A stretch of DNA of 64,000 bases from Amycolatopsis marina (GCF_900111885.1 NZ_FOKG01000010.1:186001-250000); one strand, 5' to 3'; numbered from the stretch's first letter, positions 50,019-59,103 are shown. Translations and numbers: made by a program. The notes: generated from the sequence alone by a model not told the origin.

Positions 50019-50927
50019 ATGACCAGTTCCGCAGCGCAGTACCAGGGCACGAGCTCGGACGAGGACGTCTCACGGCGCCTGCTGGACTCGGCCGCGATGT
50101 TGTCCTACGACCCGGCTACCGAGGTGGACTGGGAGTCGCCGCTGCCCGCCGACCTGTACGGGCTCAACCCCGAGTGGAGCACGCTGTACGGGACGCCGCT
50201 CTGGGATGAGATGAGCGAGGAGCAGCGGGTGACGCTCACCCGCCACGAGGTGTGCTCGATCATGAGCACGGGGATCTGGTTCGAGATGATCCTGCAGCAG
50301 ATGGTGCTGCGCGATCAGTACGCCAAGAACCCCGGTAACCCCGAGTTCCAGTTCGCGCTGACCGAGATCGCCGACGAGTGCAGGCACTCGATCATGTTCG
50401 CGCGCGCCTGCGAGAAGATGGGCGTGCCCGCGTACTTCCCCGGCCGGGGGACGATCGAACTCGGCCGGGTCTTCAAGACCGTGGCGTCGGCCGAGGTCGC
50501 GTACGGGGGAATCCTGGTCGCGGAAGAGGTTCTCGACGTCATGCAGCGGGACTGGATGCGCGGGGAGAACGTGCTGCCGGTGGTCCGGACGACGAGCAAG
50601 ATCCACGTCGTCGAGGAGTCGCGGCACATGAAGTTCGCCCGCCAGGAGATTCGTGAGCGGATGGAAGGGGTCGGCGCGACCCGCCGGTACACGAGCAGTG
50701 TGGCCGTCGCGGCCGGTGCGTACTTCATTATCAAGAACCTGGTGAACAAGGGAGTCTATGCCGCCGCGGGCCTGGACACCGAGCGAGCGCTGGATGCGGT
50801 GCGGCGCAACGAACACCACAAGTCGATGCTGCGATCCAGCTGCGCGCACCTGATGGATTTCCTGGCGCAGTCCGGGCTGCTGACGAAACCTGCGATCTCG
50901 ATCTACAAGAGCATCGACATGCTCTGA
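50019..50927 (+). CDS. AurF-like diiron oxygenase
   Basis: 302 residues. Diiron carboxylate ligands appear as HEVCSIMSTGIWFEMILQQM, TEIADECRHSIMFARACEKM (ExxxH), VAEEVLDVMQRDWMRGENVL and KIHVVEESRHMKFARQEIRE (second ExxxH). AurF oxidises p-aminobenzoate to the nitro compound; relatives act on other amines or on fatty chains. It is followed 40 bases later by a fused ferredoxin/ferredoxin reductase that can supply electrons, a good functional pair. Hydrophobic stretch VAVAAGAYFIIKNLVNKGVY near the C-terminus may touch the membrane. Confidence 0.85.
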   Translation: MTSSAAQYQGTSSDEDVSRRLLDSAAMLSYDPATEVDWESPLPADLYGLNPEWSTLYGTPLWDEMSEEQRVTLTRHEVCSIMSTGIWFEMILQQMVLRDQYAKNPGNPEFQFALTEIADECRHSIMFARACEKMGVPAYFPGRGTIELGRVFKTVASAEVAYGGILVAEEVLDVMQRDWMRGENVLPVVRTTSKIHVVEESRHMKFARQEIRERMEGVGATRRYTSSVAVAAGAYFIIKNLVNKGVYAAAGLDTERALDAVRRNEHHKSMLRSSCAHLMDFLAQSGLLTKPAISIYKSIDML

Positions 50928-50967
50928 ACTTCGAACAGGCGAACAGGACGAGGAACGGCACCGGCCC

Positions 50968-52671
50968 ATGGCATTCGCGATCACCCAGACCTGTTGCAAT
51001 GACGCGTCGTGCGTGTCGGTGTGCCCGGTCAACTGCATCCACCCGACTCCGGACGAGCCGGACTTCGGCACCACGGAGATGCTCTACGTCGACCCACGGA
51101 CCTGTATCGACTGTGGCGCCTGCGCCGACGCGTGCCCGGTGGACGCGATCTTCCCGGTCGACCGGCTGATGGGGCCGGACAGGGTCTACGCCGAGCTCAA
51201 CCGGCAGTACTACGACACCCATGACGTAATAGACACCGAAGACACCGAAGACACCGGCAGCGCCGGCAACACGGACAACGCCTGGGGGAAGCCGCGGTTC
51301 CCCCGGTCGCTGCCCCATGAGGTGGGCACGCTCCGCATCGCGGTCGTCGGTACGGGTCCCGCGGCGTCCTACGCGGCGCAGTCCCTGCTGCGGACCACCG
51401 GCGCCGAGGTGACGATGATCGACCGGATGCCGGTGCCCGGCGGCCTCGTGCGGTTCGGGGTCGCGCCCGACCATCCCTCGACCAAGAAGGTCGGGGACAG
51501 CTTCGCCGCTCTCTACCGGCACCCGAGGCTGAACCTGCAGCTGAACGTCGACGTGGGCACCGACGTCACCCATGCCGAGATCATGGCGCATCACCACGCC
51601 GTCATCTATGCCGTGGGCGCCGCGAACGACAGGACGCTGGGTGTTCCCGGTGAGGACAAGGCCGGCAGCATCTCCGCCACCGAGTTCGTCGGCTGGTACA
51701 ACTCCCACCCGGACATCGACCCGGACGCCGTCGACCTCTCGGCCACGCGTGCCGTGGTGGTGGGCAATGGAAACGTGGCGCTGGATGTCGCGCGCATCCT
51801 CGTCACCGATCCGGATCGGCTCGCGGCGACGGACATCGCGGACCACGCGCTGGCCGCGCTGCGCCGGAGCAGGGTGCGTGAGGTGGTGGTGCTCGGGCGC
51901 AGGGGGCCCGGGCAAGCCGCCTTCACCCGCCCCGAGTTTCTCGCGCTCCGGCAGTTGCCCGGCGTCGACGTGGTCGTCGACGACCACGTCGACGCCGGGC
52001 GTGCGGCGATCGCCTCGGCCGGGCCGGGCTCCAAGGCCGCTCTGTTCGGCGACGTACCCCTGGTGAAGGTGGACTGGTCGGCACCGCCTCCGGAGGGCAG
52101 GCGCATCGTGTTCCGGTTCCGCTCCGCGCCGTCGGCGCTGTGCGGCGACGAGCGGGTGGACTCGGTGCGGGTGGTGCGCGACGCCGGCTCCGGGCAGGAG
52201 TCGCATGTGGACGCCCTGCGGGCGGGACTGGTCATCAGGTCCATCGGCTACCGCAGTGCGCCGGTCCCGGATCTGCCGTTCGATGAGGCCACCGACACCG
52301 TGCCGCACAAGGCCGGCCGGGTGACCACGACGGTGACGGGGGAGCACCTCCCCGGCACCTACGTCGTCGGCTGGGTCAAACGCGGGCCGTCCGGCGGGAT
52401 CGGTGCCAACAGAACGTGTTCGGCCGAAACCGTCGACAGTCTTCTCGACGATGCCGCAGCGGGCAGGCTGCCGGAGCCTGCCGGTTCCGCACGCGAATTC
52501 GCCCGATTGGTCCGGCGCCGCCAGCCCGATGCCCTCGGCAGGCGGGAGATGCTGGCGATCGACCGCGCCGAGCGCAGGCGCGGCGTGGAATCCGGGCTGG
52601 ACAGGCCGCGCGTCAAGTTCGCCACGGTGCCCGATCTGCTCCGCGCGGGGCGGCGGTTCGGCGGGCGGTAG
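50968..52671 (+). CDS. fprB: Ferredoxin-ferredoxin/NADP reductase fusion, FprB-like
   Basis: 567 residues. Residues 1-75 hold two 4Fe-4S cysteine sets: CCNDASCVSVCPVNCIHP and CIDCGACADACPVDAIFP. A short acidic linker DTEDTEDTGSAGNTDN follows, apparently a small hexamer duplication. Then comes an adrenodoxin-reductase/FprA-like flavoprotein: RIAVVGTGPAASYAAQSLLR, GGLVRFGVAPDHPSTKKV, VVVGNGNVALDVARILVTDP, YVVGWVKRGPSGGIGANRTC. Mycobacterial FprB has the same layout. It transfers electrons from NADPH via the fused ferredoxin, likely to the AurF-like oxygenase upstream. Confidence 0.92.
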   Translation: MAFAITQTCCNDASCVSVCPVNCIHPTPDEPDFGTTEMLYVDPRTCIDCGACADACPVDAIFPVDRLMGPDRVYAELNRQYYDTHDVIDTEDTEDTGSAGNTDNAWGKPRFPRSLPHEVGTLRIAVVGTGPAASYAAQSLLRTTGAEVTMIDRMPVPGGLVRFGVAPDHPSTKKVGDSFAALYRHPRLNLQLNVDVGTDVTHAEIMAHHHAVIYAVGAANDRTLGVPGEDKAGSISATEFVGWYNSHPDIDPDAVDLSATRAVVVGNGNVALDVARILVTDPDRLAATDIADHALAALRRSRVREVVVLGRRGPGQAAFTRPEFLALRQLPGVDVVVDDHVDAGRAAIASAGPGSKAALFGDVPLVKVDWSAPPPEGRRIVFRFRSAPSALCGDERVDSVRVVRDAGSGQESHVDALRAGLVIRSIGYRSAPVPDLPFDEATDTVPHKAGRVTTTVTGEHLPGTYVVGWVKRGPSGGIGANRTCSAETVDSLLDDAAAGRLPEPAGSAREFARLVRRRQPDALGRREMLAIDRAERRRGVESGLDRPRVKFATVPDLLRAGRRFGGR

Positions 52672-52745
52672 CGATCGGGCCCTGGTTCACCTGGGAGGCT
52701 GGCTCTAGCGCGTGCCTGACGCGTGTGTGCACTTCGGTGGGGGAG

Positions 52746-54389
52746 TCAGGTCGTGACCTCCCGGCGCAGCACCTTGCCGGTGGCGTTGCGGGGCAACGGC
52801 CGGCCGGTGATGCGCCACCGCGCGGGCACCTTGAAGTACGCCAGCCGATCCCGGCAGAAGTCGGAGAGCCCTTCCGCGGTCAGTTGCGTGCCTGCCCTCG
52901 GCACGACCACGGCGAGGACCGCCTCGCCCAGATCGTCGTCGGGTGTACCGAGGACCACGCATTCGTCGACATCGGGATGCTCACCGAGCACACTCTCCAC
53001 TTCGGCCGGGTACACGTTCTCGCCGCCGCGCAGGATCAGGTCCCCACGCCTGCTGGTCAGGCGGATTCGCCCGTTCTCGAGCAGCCCGATGTCGCCGGTG
53101 TGCAGCCAGCGGTCATCGCGCAGGGCGCTCGCCGTGGCGTCCGGATCCTCCCAGTAGCCGAGCATGGTGAAGGGGCTGCGCACGGCGATCTCCCCTTCCA
53201 CGCCCTCGGGAACCGGTTCGCCGTTCTCGTCGCGGATCTCCACCCGCACTGTCACGATCGGCCTGCCGACGGTGCCCGGCGCCTCGGCCAGGTCCAGCGG
53301 TGACGCGACCGAGACGGCGGTCGAGGTCTCCGTCAGCCCATAACTGTCCACAAGGGATTGACGCGCGACCGGTAGTGCGGCGCGCAGCCGGTTCTTGAAC
53401 TCCGGGGAGGACGGGGCCGACGCCAGTGCGAAGGCGGTGAGCGAGGAGAGATCGTAGGCGTCGAGGTCTCCGTGTTCGACGAGGCGTTTGGCCATGGTGG
53501 GCACCGCCCCCCAGTTGGTGACCCGTTCGCTCTCGATCAGCCGCAGCACCCGGTCGGGCTCGAAGGGGCCCTCGTGCACCACGACGGCGCTGCCGGTCGC
53601 GAGCCGGGGTACGGCGAGGTTGTGCAGACCCGCGACGTGGAAGAGCGGGAGGGCCAGCAGGTACCTGCGGTCGGCCTGCGGGGTCGGGTCCCCGAGCGCC
53701 GCGACGATGGCGTCGTTGAACCGGTGGTAGTCGGCAACCGCGAGAAGGTTGCGGTGCGAGTGCACGACGCCCTTGGGTCGCCCTGAGGTTCCGCTGGTGT
53801 AGAGAATGACCGCCGGATCGTCCTCGGCAAGGCCGGCCGGTTCCGGGAGGTCGGCCGTGGCTGTCGCGTCGGACTTCGCCGTCGTGATCGGGGCCAGGTC
53901 TTCCTCGACGGTCAGCACGTCGACGCCGGGGCCGATTAGTGCCGCCCGCTTGGCGTCGGCCACCACCACCTTGGGTCGGGTGTGGCCGAGTGCGTGCTCC
54001 ACCTCGCGCCGCGACCACCAGGCGTTGTATCCGACGGCGATGGCGCCGATGGACACCGTCGCCCAGAAAGTGATGATCCACTCGGGGGAGTTGGCGGCCA
54101 GGATCCCGACCCGATCACCCTTGCCGACCCGGTACCGGGAGCGCAGTTCCGTGGCGAGGGCGGCGACCCGCGCAGCGTGCTCCCGGAAGCCGATCCTGCC
54201 CCGCTCGGTCACGATGTAGTCCGCGTCCCCGTAATGCGGGGACGCCTCGAGCACCTGCCCGAGTGACCGGTGGCGACGGGCGAAAACCGGCATCGTGCTG
54301 CCGAGGACGTCCTCGGCGGCCAACTCGAACTCGGCGCCGGGTGCGGTCAGTCGGGACATCGCGTCGAGCGCGGGGTTTCGCACGTTCAC
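52746..54389 (-). CDS. Acyl-CoA synthetase (AMP-forming), FadD-like
   Basis: 547 residues from a GTG at 54389 that overlaps the hydrolase stop (GTGA). ANL motifs: [20 protein letters not shown] (P-loop A3), [13 protein letters not shown] (A5), [20 protein letters not shown] with the hinge (A7-A8), [20 protein letters not shown], and the catalytic Lys near the end in [14 protein letters not shown]. It activates a carboxylic acid to acyl-AMP then acyl-CoA. The order FMO, TetR, hydrolase, synthetase recalls the mycobacterial mymA operon with FadD13. Final gene of that operon. Confidence 0.92.
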   Translation of the reverse strand: MNVRNPALDAMSRLTAPGAEFELAAEDVLGSTMPVFARRHRSLGQVLEASPHYGDADYIVTERGRIGFREHAARVAALATELRSRYRVGKGDRVGILAANSPEWIITFWATVSIGAIAVGYNAWWSRREVEHALGHTRPKVVVADAKRAALIGPGVDVLTVEEDLAPITTAKSDATATADLPEPAGLAEDDPAVILYTSGTSGRPKGVVHSHRNLLAVADYHRFNDAIVAALGDPTPQADRRYLLALPLFHVAGLHNLAVPRLATGSAVVVHEGPFEPDRVLRLIESERVTNWGAVPTMAKRLVEHGDLDAYDLSSLTAFALASAPSSPEFKNRLRAALPVARQSLVDSYGLTETSTAVSVASPLDLAEAPGTVGRPIVTVRVEIRDENGEPVPEGVEGEIAVRSPFTMLGYWEDPDATASALRDDRWLHTGDIGLLENGRIRLTSRRGDLILRGGENVYPAEVESVLGEHPDVDECVVLGTPDDDLGEAVLAVVVPRAGTQLTAEGLSDFCRDRLAYFKVPARWRITGRPLPRNATGKVLRREVTT

Positions 54390-55324
54390 AACTGCGCCTG
54401 CTTTCGGTCGTGGCTGTCGGCAGCGCCGAGTCGACGGCGCAGGAAGGCCAGTTGATGCTCGACCGCGATCTCGTGCCATGGCTGGCCGGGCAACACGTCG
54501 AAGTGGTCGCAGGGGTAGTGCCGCACCTCGGCCCTGCCCGCCTCGGCGGCTCGTGCGGCGGCCCGCGGTGGACTGGTCCGGTCGAGGTCGGCGACCTGCA
54601 CCAGCAGCGGGCAGCGCACCTGTCCGGCATACCTCGCGGGCCGGTACCGAACGGTCTGCAGCGCGGCCCTGGCATTGATCTCGTTCCGCCAGGTGGGCCC
54701 GGCGATCGACTGGTAGGCCGTGCGATTGCCGGGCAGGGTCAGCGCGGCTCGCTGTCCCGGTTCGCCCGCGATCGGCAACAACGGCTCCCTGCGCCGCACG
54801 AGCCGTGCCACGCTGCCGCCCAGCGTGGTCACCGTGGAGCGCAGCAACTGGCCGGCGGTGTGCTGTCGCCACGCGTGCCGGGTGGCGGCGAGGCCGTCCA
54901 CGAACGGAACGAGCGCGATGACCGCGGCGATCCCGGACGCCCGCGCGCCGCCGACGAGGACATGGCCACCCGCCAGCGAGACACCCCACAGGACGATGCG
55001 TCCGGCGTCCACGCCGGGGAGCCGGCGGGCGGTCCCGATCGCGGCGGCGAAGTCGGCCTGCTGGCCGCGGATCGACACCGTCTGCCGTGGTTCGCCCCCG
55101 CTGGTGCCGAACCCGCGGTAGTCGAAGGTCAGCACGTCCAGTCCGGCCGCCGCGAACCGGCGGGCGAAGCCGTCGAGCCCGCAGTCCATCGTGGCACCGA
55201 ACCCGTGCCCCATCACCACACACGGACGTCCCGTGGTGGCGTCGGCGGCATCGCGATCGCCGGTGTAGTGCAGTCCGGCACAGGTGTCGCCCTCGACGGG
55301 AAAGGTGATCCGGGTGGGTGTCAT
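54386..55324 (-). CDS. Alpha/beta hydrolase
   Basis: 312 residues from the ATG at 55324, overlapping the TetR stop (ATGA). Oxyanion region [20 protein letters not shown], nucleophile elbow [13 protein letters not shown] (GxSxAG), acid in [13 protein letters not shown] and His in [10 protein letters not shown]. In a mymA-like operon the hydrolase would split the ester made by a Baeyer-Villiger-acting FMO, freeing an acid for the acyl-CoA synthetase next door. Confidence 0.88.
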   Translation of the reverse strand: MTPTRITFPVEGDTCAGLHYTGDRDAADATTGRPCVVMGHGFGATMDCGLDGFARRFAAAGLDVLTFDYRGFGTSGGEPRQTVSIRGQQADFAAAIGTARRLPGVDAGRIVLWGVSLAGGHVLVGGARASGIAAVIALVPFVDGLAATRHAWRQHTAGQLLRSTVTTLGGSVARLVRRREPLLPIAGEPGQRAALTLPGNRTAYQSIAGPTWRNEINARAALQTVRYRPARYAGQVRCPLLVQVADLDRTSPPRAAARAAEAGRAEVRHYPCDHFDVLPGQPWHEIAVEHQLAFLRRRLGAADSHDRKQAQL

Positions 55325-55950
55325 GCGGTCTCTCCGTAAATCGTCCGCAACCACACGGTCACCAGTGCCGCGTGTAACTGCTTCCGTGGTATCGGGGTGC
55401 CGCCCGGCCGGGAGAGTCGTTCCAGCGCGCGGTCGTTGAGATCGAGCAGCACGGCGGCCAGTACGGTGGCCTCCGGGCCGGCCGGTGCCCGGCCTGCCGC
55501 GCGTTCACCCTCGATCATCGCCGCGATCGGCGCGACGAAGGACTCCCGGTCCCGGTCCCACAGCGCGCGCACCGCCGGGTCGGCGTCCCGTGCGTCGAGC
55601 AGTGCGCGGAACACGTGCCGATGTGCCGACCACGCCCGGAACAGACCGGTGATCATCCGGCCGATCCGGTCGGCGGCGGGGCCGTCTCCGCGTAACAGGA
55701 TCTGGCCCGCGGCCAGGGCGTCGGAATACATCTCGTCGCACAGGGCGGCCACCGCCGCGGCCTTGTTCTCGAAGTAGAAGTAGAAGGCGGACCTGGTCAC
55801 CTCGGCCCGCCGGGAGATGTCCCTGACGTTGATCGAGGCCAGCGACCCCTTGCGGAGCAGTTGATCGAGCGCGGCGAGCAGCGCTGTCCTACGCCGATCA
55901 CCTCGCTCGGATACGCCACCGTCCAGCAGACCTGCTTTCACCACGTTCAC
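55321..55950 (-). CDS. TetR family regulator, EthR-like
   Basis: 209 residues from a GTG at 55950 overlapping the FMO stop (GTGA). [63 protein letters not shown]. The [12 protein letters not shown] recognition segment is characteristic of EthR, the repressor of the mycobacterial Baeyer-Villiger monooxygenase EthA. It is embedded in the operon it presumably controls. The 34-bp palindrome upstream of the FMO is its likely target. Confidence 0.88.
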   Translation of the reverse strand: MNVVKAGLLDGGVSERGDRRRTALLAALDQLLRKGSLASINVRDISRRAEVTRSAFYFYFENKAAAVAALCDEMYSDALAAGQILLRGDGPAADRIGRMITGLFRAWSAHRHVFRALLDARDADPAVRALWDRDRESFVAPIAAMIEGERAAGRAPAGPEATVLAAVLLDLNDRALERLSRPGGTPIPRKQLHAALVTVWLRTIYGETA

Positions 55951-57293
55951 CCGCCGCGCCCGGTCAGTGCCACCGGACCCCGCTCGCGGACGCGGCGCAG
56001 CCCTCCCGGTAGTTCCTTCGTGCGGACCTCGTGCTCGTAGACGAAGTAGTCAACCTGCTGGGTGTGCCGCGGCCGGTCCGCGAAGTGGCCGACGAACCGC
56101 CGCTCGTCGGCGACGATCACACGTCGCATGACCTCGTCCGAGGGTGGGCGGTACAAACCGCCGAGCCACGCCGCGAGCAGCCGCGACTGGCATTCAACGA
56201 AGGGGAACAGGGTCGGCGTCGACTGGGCGAACCCGACGAACGCGAGGTCGTCGACGCCGGGTTTGAACATCCTCTTGTACAGCGGAAACCGGTTGTCCGG
56301 CGCGCTGATGAAATCCGGGTCGAAGAACGGAAAAGTGATGTTGTAGCCGGTAGCGTAGATGATCACGTCGAACTCTTCCCTCGTGCCGTCGGCGAACTCG
56401 ACAGAGCGTCCGGCGAGGCGGGAGACGTTCGGTTTCGCGGTCACGTCACCCGAGCCGAGCCGCAGCGGCAGCTCCTGCGACTGGGTCGGGTGGGCTTCGA
56501 GGAAGTGGTGATTCGGCGTCGGCAGACCGAACCGTTCGGGCCGTCCGGTCAGCAGTACCGGGCTCTTCCTGGAGAGCCTGCGCTGCCAGGACAGGGGAAC
56601 GTGCGGACTCGTCGCGAACAGCGTGTCGGCCGGAATGCCCATGATGTACTTCGGCACGATCCAGGCGCTCGACCGTGTTGAGAGCACGACCGTGTTGTCC
56701 AGCGCGCGCTGGGACAGCTCCACCGCGATGTCGGCGGCGCTGTTGCCGAGGCCGACGATGAGAATGCGTTGTCCGGTCAGGTCGAGGGGAGTCCGCGGGT
56801 CGATGTAGTGGTGGGAGTGCAGTGTGCGTCCTTCGAACTCGCCGGGAAAGTCCGGGAACCGGGCGTCCCAGTGGTGGCCGTTGGCCACCACGAGGGCGTC
56901 GAACCGGTGGACCTGCTCGTCCTCGGTCCGGATCTCCCAGCCGCCCGCGGGCAGCCGGCGGGCGTGCTGGACAGCGGTTCGGAAGCGGATGTTGTTCTTG
57001 AGCGAGAACGCCTCGGCGTACTCCTCCAGGTACTCCTTGATGTGGGAGTGGTGCGGAAAGTCGGGGAAGTGTTCGGGCATCGGAAAGTCCTTGAAGGACA
57101 GTCGATGCCTTGAGGAGTCGATGTGCAGCGAGCGGTACGCACTGGAGTGCCCGTTGGGGTTGCCGAAGGCCCAGTTGCCGCCGATCCGGTCGGACGACTC
57201 GAAACAGATGTACGGAATTCCGTAGTCGGACAGCATCTTGCCCGCGGTCAGCCCGCTGATCCCAGCGCCGATGATGCACGTTCTCGGACTCAT
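55947..57293 (-). CDS. Flavin-containing monooxygenase (FMO/MymA/Baeyer-Villiger type)
   Basis: 448 residues, with AGAGG eight bases before the ATG. First Rossmann CIIGAGISGLTAGKMLSDYG, FMO fingerprint FEGRTLHSHHYIDPR (FxGxxxHxxxY), second Rossmann ILIVGLGNSAADIAVELSQR, and ATGYNITFPFF (ATGY). Enzymes of this class oxidise ketones to esters or soft nucleophiles. The neighbours (esterase-like hydrolase, acyl-CoA ligase, SDR) favour ketone-to-ester chemistry, similar to the mymA locus. First gene of the operon. Confidence 0.92.
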   Translation of the reverse strand: MSPRTCIIGAGISGLTAGKMLSDYGIPYICFESSDRIGGNWAFGNPNGHSSAYRSLHIDSSRHRLSFKDFPMPEHFPDFPHHSHIKEYLEEYAEAFSLKNNIRFRTAVQHARRLPAGGWEIRTEDEQVHRFDALVVANGHHWDARFPDFPGEFEGRTLHSHHYIDPRTPLDLTGQRILIVGLGNSAADIAVELSQRALDNTVVLSTRSSAWIVPKYIMGIPADTLFATSPHVPLSWQRRLSRKSPVLLTGRPERFGLPTPNHHFLEAHPTQSQELPLRLGSGDVTAKPNVSRLAGRSVEFADGTREEFDVIIYATGYNITFPFFDPDFISAPDNRFPLYKRMFKPGVDDLAFVGFAQSTPTLFPFVECQSRLLAAWLGGLYRPPSDEVMRRVIVADERRFVGHFADRPRHTQQVDYFVYEHEVRTKELPGGLRRVRERGPVALTGRGG

Positions 57294-57351
57294 CGCGACA
57301 CCTCTCGGCGTTCTTGACGCGTGTCAACTCCTGTTCTCGGACGGTATCCCA

Positions 57352-57385
57352 TCACCACACAGAGAACAAGTTCTATGTGTGGTGA
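57352..57385. promoter_or_regulatory. 34-bp palindromic operator between FMO and ADC operons
   Basis: Arms TCACCACACA (57352-57361) and TGTGTGGTGA (57376-57385) with an inner AGAAC-AA-GTTCT (57363-57374). Only one pair of bases (57362/57375) and the AA centre break the symmetry. It lies 59 bases from the FMO start and 65 from the ADC-like start, central to the divergent promoters. The EthR-like TetR protein is the natural candidate binder. Confidence 0.85.
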
Positions 57386-57428
57386 AGTAGAGAGATTGTT
57401 GCGTATGTCAACTGGTGTCAGTCGAAGC

Positions 57429-57440
57429 AGAACGTGTTCT
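57429..57440. promoter_or_regulatory. Secondary half-site AGAAC-GT-GTTCT
   Basis: This repeats the core of the 34-bp operator (AGAAC-N2-GTTCT) exactly 66 bases downstream, 9 bases before the ADC-like start codon. A bound regulator here would block translation initiation DNA or early transcription of the plus-strand operon. Confidence 0.65.
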
Positions 57441-57449
57441 ACTTGGGTT

Positions 57450-58139
57450 ATGACTCATATTATCCTCGGTGAGCAGGTCCGGATGCCGGTCGAGGTGCGC
57501 TCGGCGAGTGCGTGCTCGGCGCTGTTCACCAGCCCGGTGGACGCGGCCCGCGGGCTGCTCTCCCACACCGGCCTCGAGCCGGTGCGAACGGTGCGAGGAC
57601 GTGCGTTGTGCTCACTGGCGTTCGTGCGGTACACCGACGGCGATCTCGGGCCCTATCACGAGTTCGCTCTCGCGCTTCTCGCCCGGCTGCCGGGTGAGCG
57701 GAAGAGTGTGGGCGCCTATATCCACTGGCTTCCGGTGAACCAGGGCTTCACGCTGCAGGCGGGCCGGTCGATCTGGGGCTTTCCCAAGGAGTTGGCCGAC
57801 ATCGACATCCGGTTCACCGGAAGGGCACACGTGTGTGTGGTCAGGAAGGACGGACAGCTCGTACTGGCGCTGCGGGTTCGGCGTGGACTGCCCGTGCCGC
57901 CGGGTACCGGCGGGACGTCGGTCGACGCCTACACACACCAGGACGGTGTGCTGCGCAGGACCCCGTGGCGGATGCGTCCGGCGAGAGTGCGCGCCAGGCC
58001 CGGGGGCGCCCGGTTGCTGCTCGGCGACCATCCCGCCGCTGACCCCCTGCGCGCGTTGCGGCTGTCCCGTTCGGCGCTCACGACCAGCGAGATCGGCATC
58101 CTGCGCATGACCTTCGACGACGCACGGGAGATCGGATGA
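57450..58139 (+). CDS. Acetoacetate decarboxylase (ADC) family protein
   Basis: 229 residues from the ATG at 57450. ADC-fold features: YHEFALALLARLPG, VGAYIHWLPVNQGFTLQAGR, SIWGFPKELADIDIRFTGR with a Lys in the position (GFPKE) where ADC carries its conserved turn, and a C-terminal barrel half. The Schiff-base Lys pair of true ADC is not obvious, so another ligand-binding or hydrolase-like reaction is possible. It overlaps the SDR start (ATGA) and is divergent from the FMO operon. Confidence 0.8.
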   Translation: MTHIILGEQVRMPVEVRSASACSALFTSPVDAARGLLSHTGLEPVRTVRGRALCSLAFVRYTDGDLGPYHEFALALLARLPGERKSVGAYIHWLPVNQGFTLQAGRSIWGFPKELADIDIRFTGRAHVCVVRKDGQLVLALRVRRGLPVPPGTGGTSVDAYTHQDGVLRRTPWRMRPARVRARPGGARLLLGDHPAADPLRALRLSRSALTTSEIGILRMTFDDAREIG

Positions 58140-58921
58140 GCGCGCGGGGCCGGGTGCGTACGGCACTGGTCACCGGTGCGGCCAGCGGTATGGGCAGGAT
58201 GGCGGCGCAACGGCTCGCCGCGGCCGGGGTGCGGGTGGCCGCCGTGGACCTGGACTCGTCCGGTCTGGCGGACACCGCCCTGCGCTCATCGAACACGCAC
58301 ACGTTCAGCTGCGACGTCACGGACGCGGCTGCGGTCACCGGCGTTGTCGAGCGCGTCACCGGGGAGCTCGGCCCGATCGACCGGCTCGTCCACGCGGCAG
58401 GGCTGTGCCGGATAGGTCCGGCCCTGGAGCACGCACTGCCGTCGCTGCGCCGGGTGGTCGAGGTGAACTTCCTGGGTACGGTGCACGTGACCAGGGCTGT
58501 CGTGCCGGGGATGCTCGACCGAGGTGACGGCGAGGTGGTGCTGTTCGGTTCGCTGGCGGGCTGGCTGCCCTCACCACGGCTGGCCGCGTACTCGGCGTCC
58601 AAGTTCGCGGTCACCGCGTTCGCCGAGGTACTGGCCCAGGAGGTCGCGGGAAGCGGGGTCCGGGTTCTGTGTGTCTGCCCGGGGCAGGTGGAGACACCGC
58701 TGGCCCAAGGGGTTCGGGCCATTGACCCCGGCGTGCTCGGTGGGCGCAGCGGAATGCCCCCGGAGGAGGCACTCGATGCCGTCGAGGCGGCCTTGGCCTC
58801 CCGTCGTGCCCCGCTCTTCGTCTTCCCAGGGAGAGGAACCAGCCAGACCGTACTGGCCCGCAGGCTCCTGCCGAACCTCCTGCGCAGACAAATAATCCGC
58901 CACGTCCGCCCAGCCCGCTGA
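58136..58921 (+). CDS. Short-chain dehydrogenase/reductase
   Basis: 261 residues, start overlapping the ADC-like stop (ATGA). Classical SDR: TALVTGAASGMGRMAAQRLA (TGxxxGxG), LVHAAGLCRIG (NNAG variant HAAG), FGSLAGWLPSPRLAAYSASK with Ser/Tyr/Lys (YSASK). An Arg/Leu-rich C-terminal tail (LARRLLPNLLRRQIIRHVRP) may be amphipathic and membrane-touching, as in Rv3085-type SDRs of the mymA locus. It may interconvert the alcohol and ketone handled by the FMO. Confidence 0.9.
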   Translation: MSARGRVRTALVTGAASGMGRMAAQRLAAAGVRVAAVDLDSSGLADTALRSSNTHTFSCDVTDAAAVTGVVERVTGELGPIDRLVHAAGLCRIGPALEHALPSLRRVVEVNFLGTVHVTRAVVPGMLDRGDGEVVLFGSLAGWLPSPRLAAYSASKFAVTAFAEVLAQEVAGSGVRVLCVCPGQVETPLAQGVRAIDPGVLGGRSGMPPEEALDAVEAALASRRAPLFVFPGRGTSQTVLARRLLPNLLRRQIIRHVRPAR

Positions 58922-58937
58922 CCAGTGCCACGCCAGT

Positions 58938-58959
58938 CGCACTTTCCCACAAAAGTGCG
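58938..58959. repeat. Intergenic palindrome family, copy f
   Basis: CGCACTTTCCC / ACAAAAGTGCG; the CACAA-centred form, as in copy b. It is 17 bases past the SDR stop. Confidence 0.75.
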
Positions 58960-58970
58960 AGACCTGTTCT

Positions 58971-58992
58971 CGCACTTTCCCGGGAAAGTGCG
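58971..58992. repeat. Intergenic palindrome family, copy g
   Basis: CGCACTTTCCC / GGGAAAGTGCG, a perfect 22-bp palindrome. Copies f and g again form a pair with one CACAA and one CCCGGG centre. Confidence 0.8.
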
Positions 58993-59020
58993 AGAGGCGT
59001 TGTGTCGCTTTGCGACGGGC

Positions 59021-59054
59021 GAGGGCCCGGCCGGGTGTGCCCGGCCGGGCCCTC
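59021..59054. terminator. Strong bidirectional hairpin, 15-bp perfect stem
   Basis: GAGGGCCCGGCCGGG (59021-59035), loop TGTG, CCCGGCCGGGCCCTC (59040-59054). It lies between the convergent SDR and sugar dehydrogenase genes and can serve both. No T-run, as is common in actinomycetes. Confidence 0.85.
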
Positions 59055-59103
59055 GGTTGGTGAGCCGTGCGTCAGTGCTGCGGAAACTCGCTCCCGCGCG
59101 ACA

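Noticed and set aside
50731-52347. 538-codon minus-strand open frame
   Set aside because: Shadow of the FprB-like gene; composition typical of antisense reading.
54390-55223. N-terminal extension of the acyl-CoA synthetase by about 278 codons
   Set aside because: It overlaps the hydrolase gene in another frame; the GTG coupled to the hydrolase stop is the natural start.
4320-58992. CRISPR array from repeated palindromes
   Set aside because: Copies are scattered singly or in pairs over 55 kb, with no regular spacers and no cas genes.
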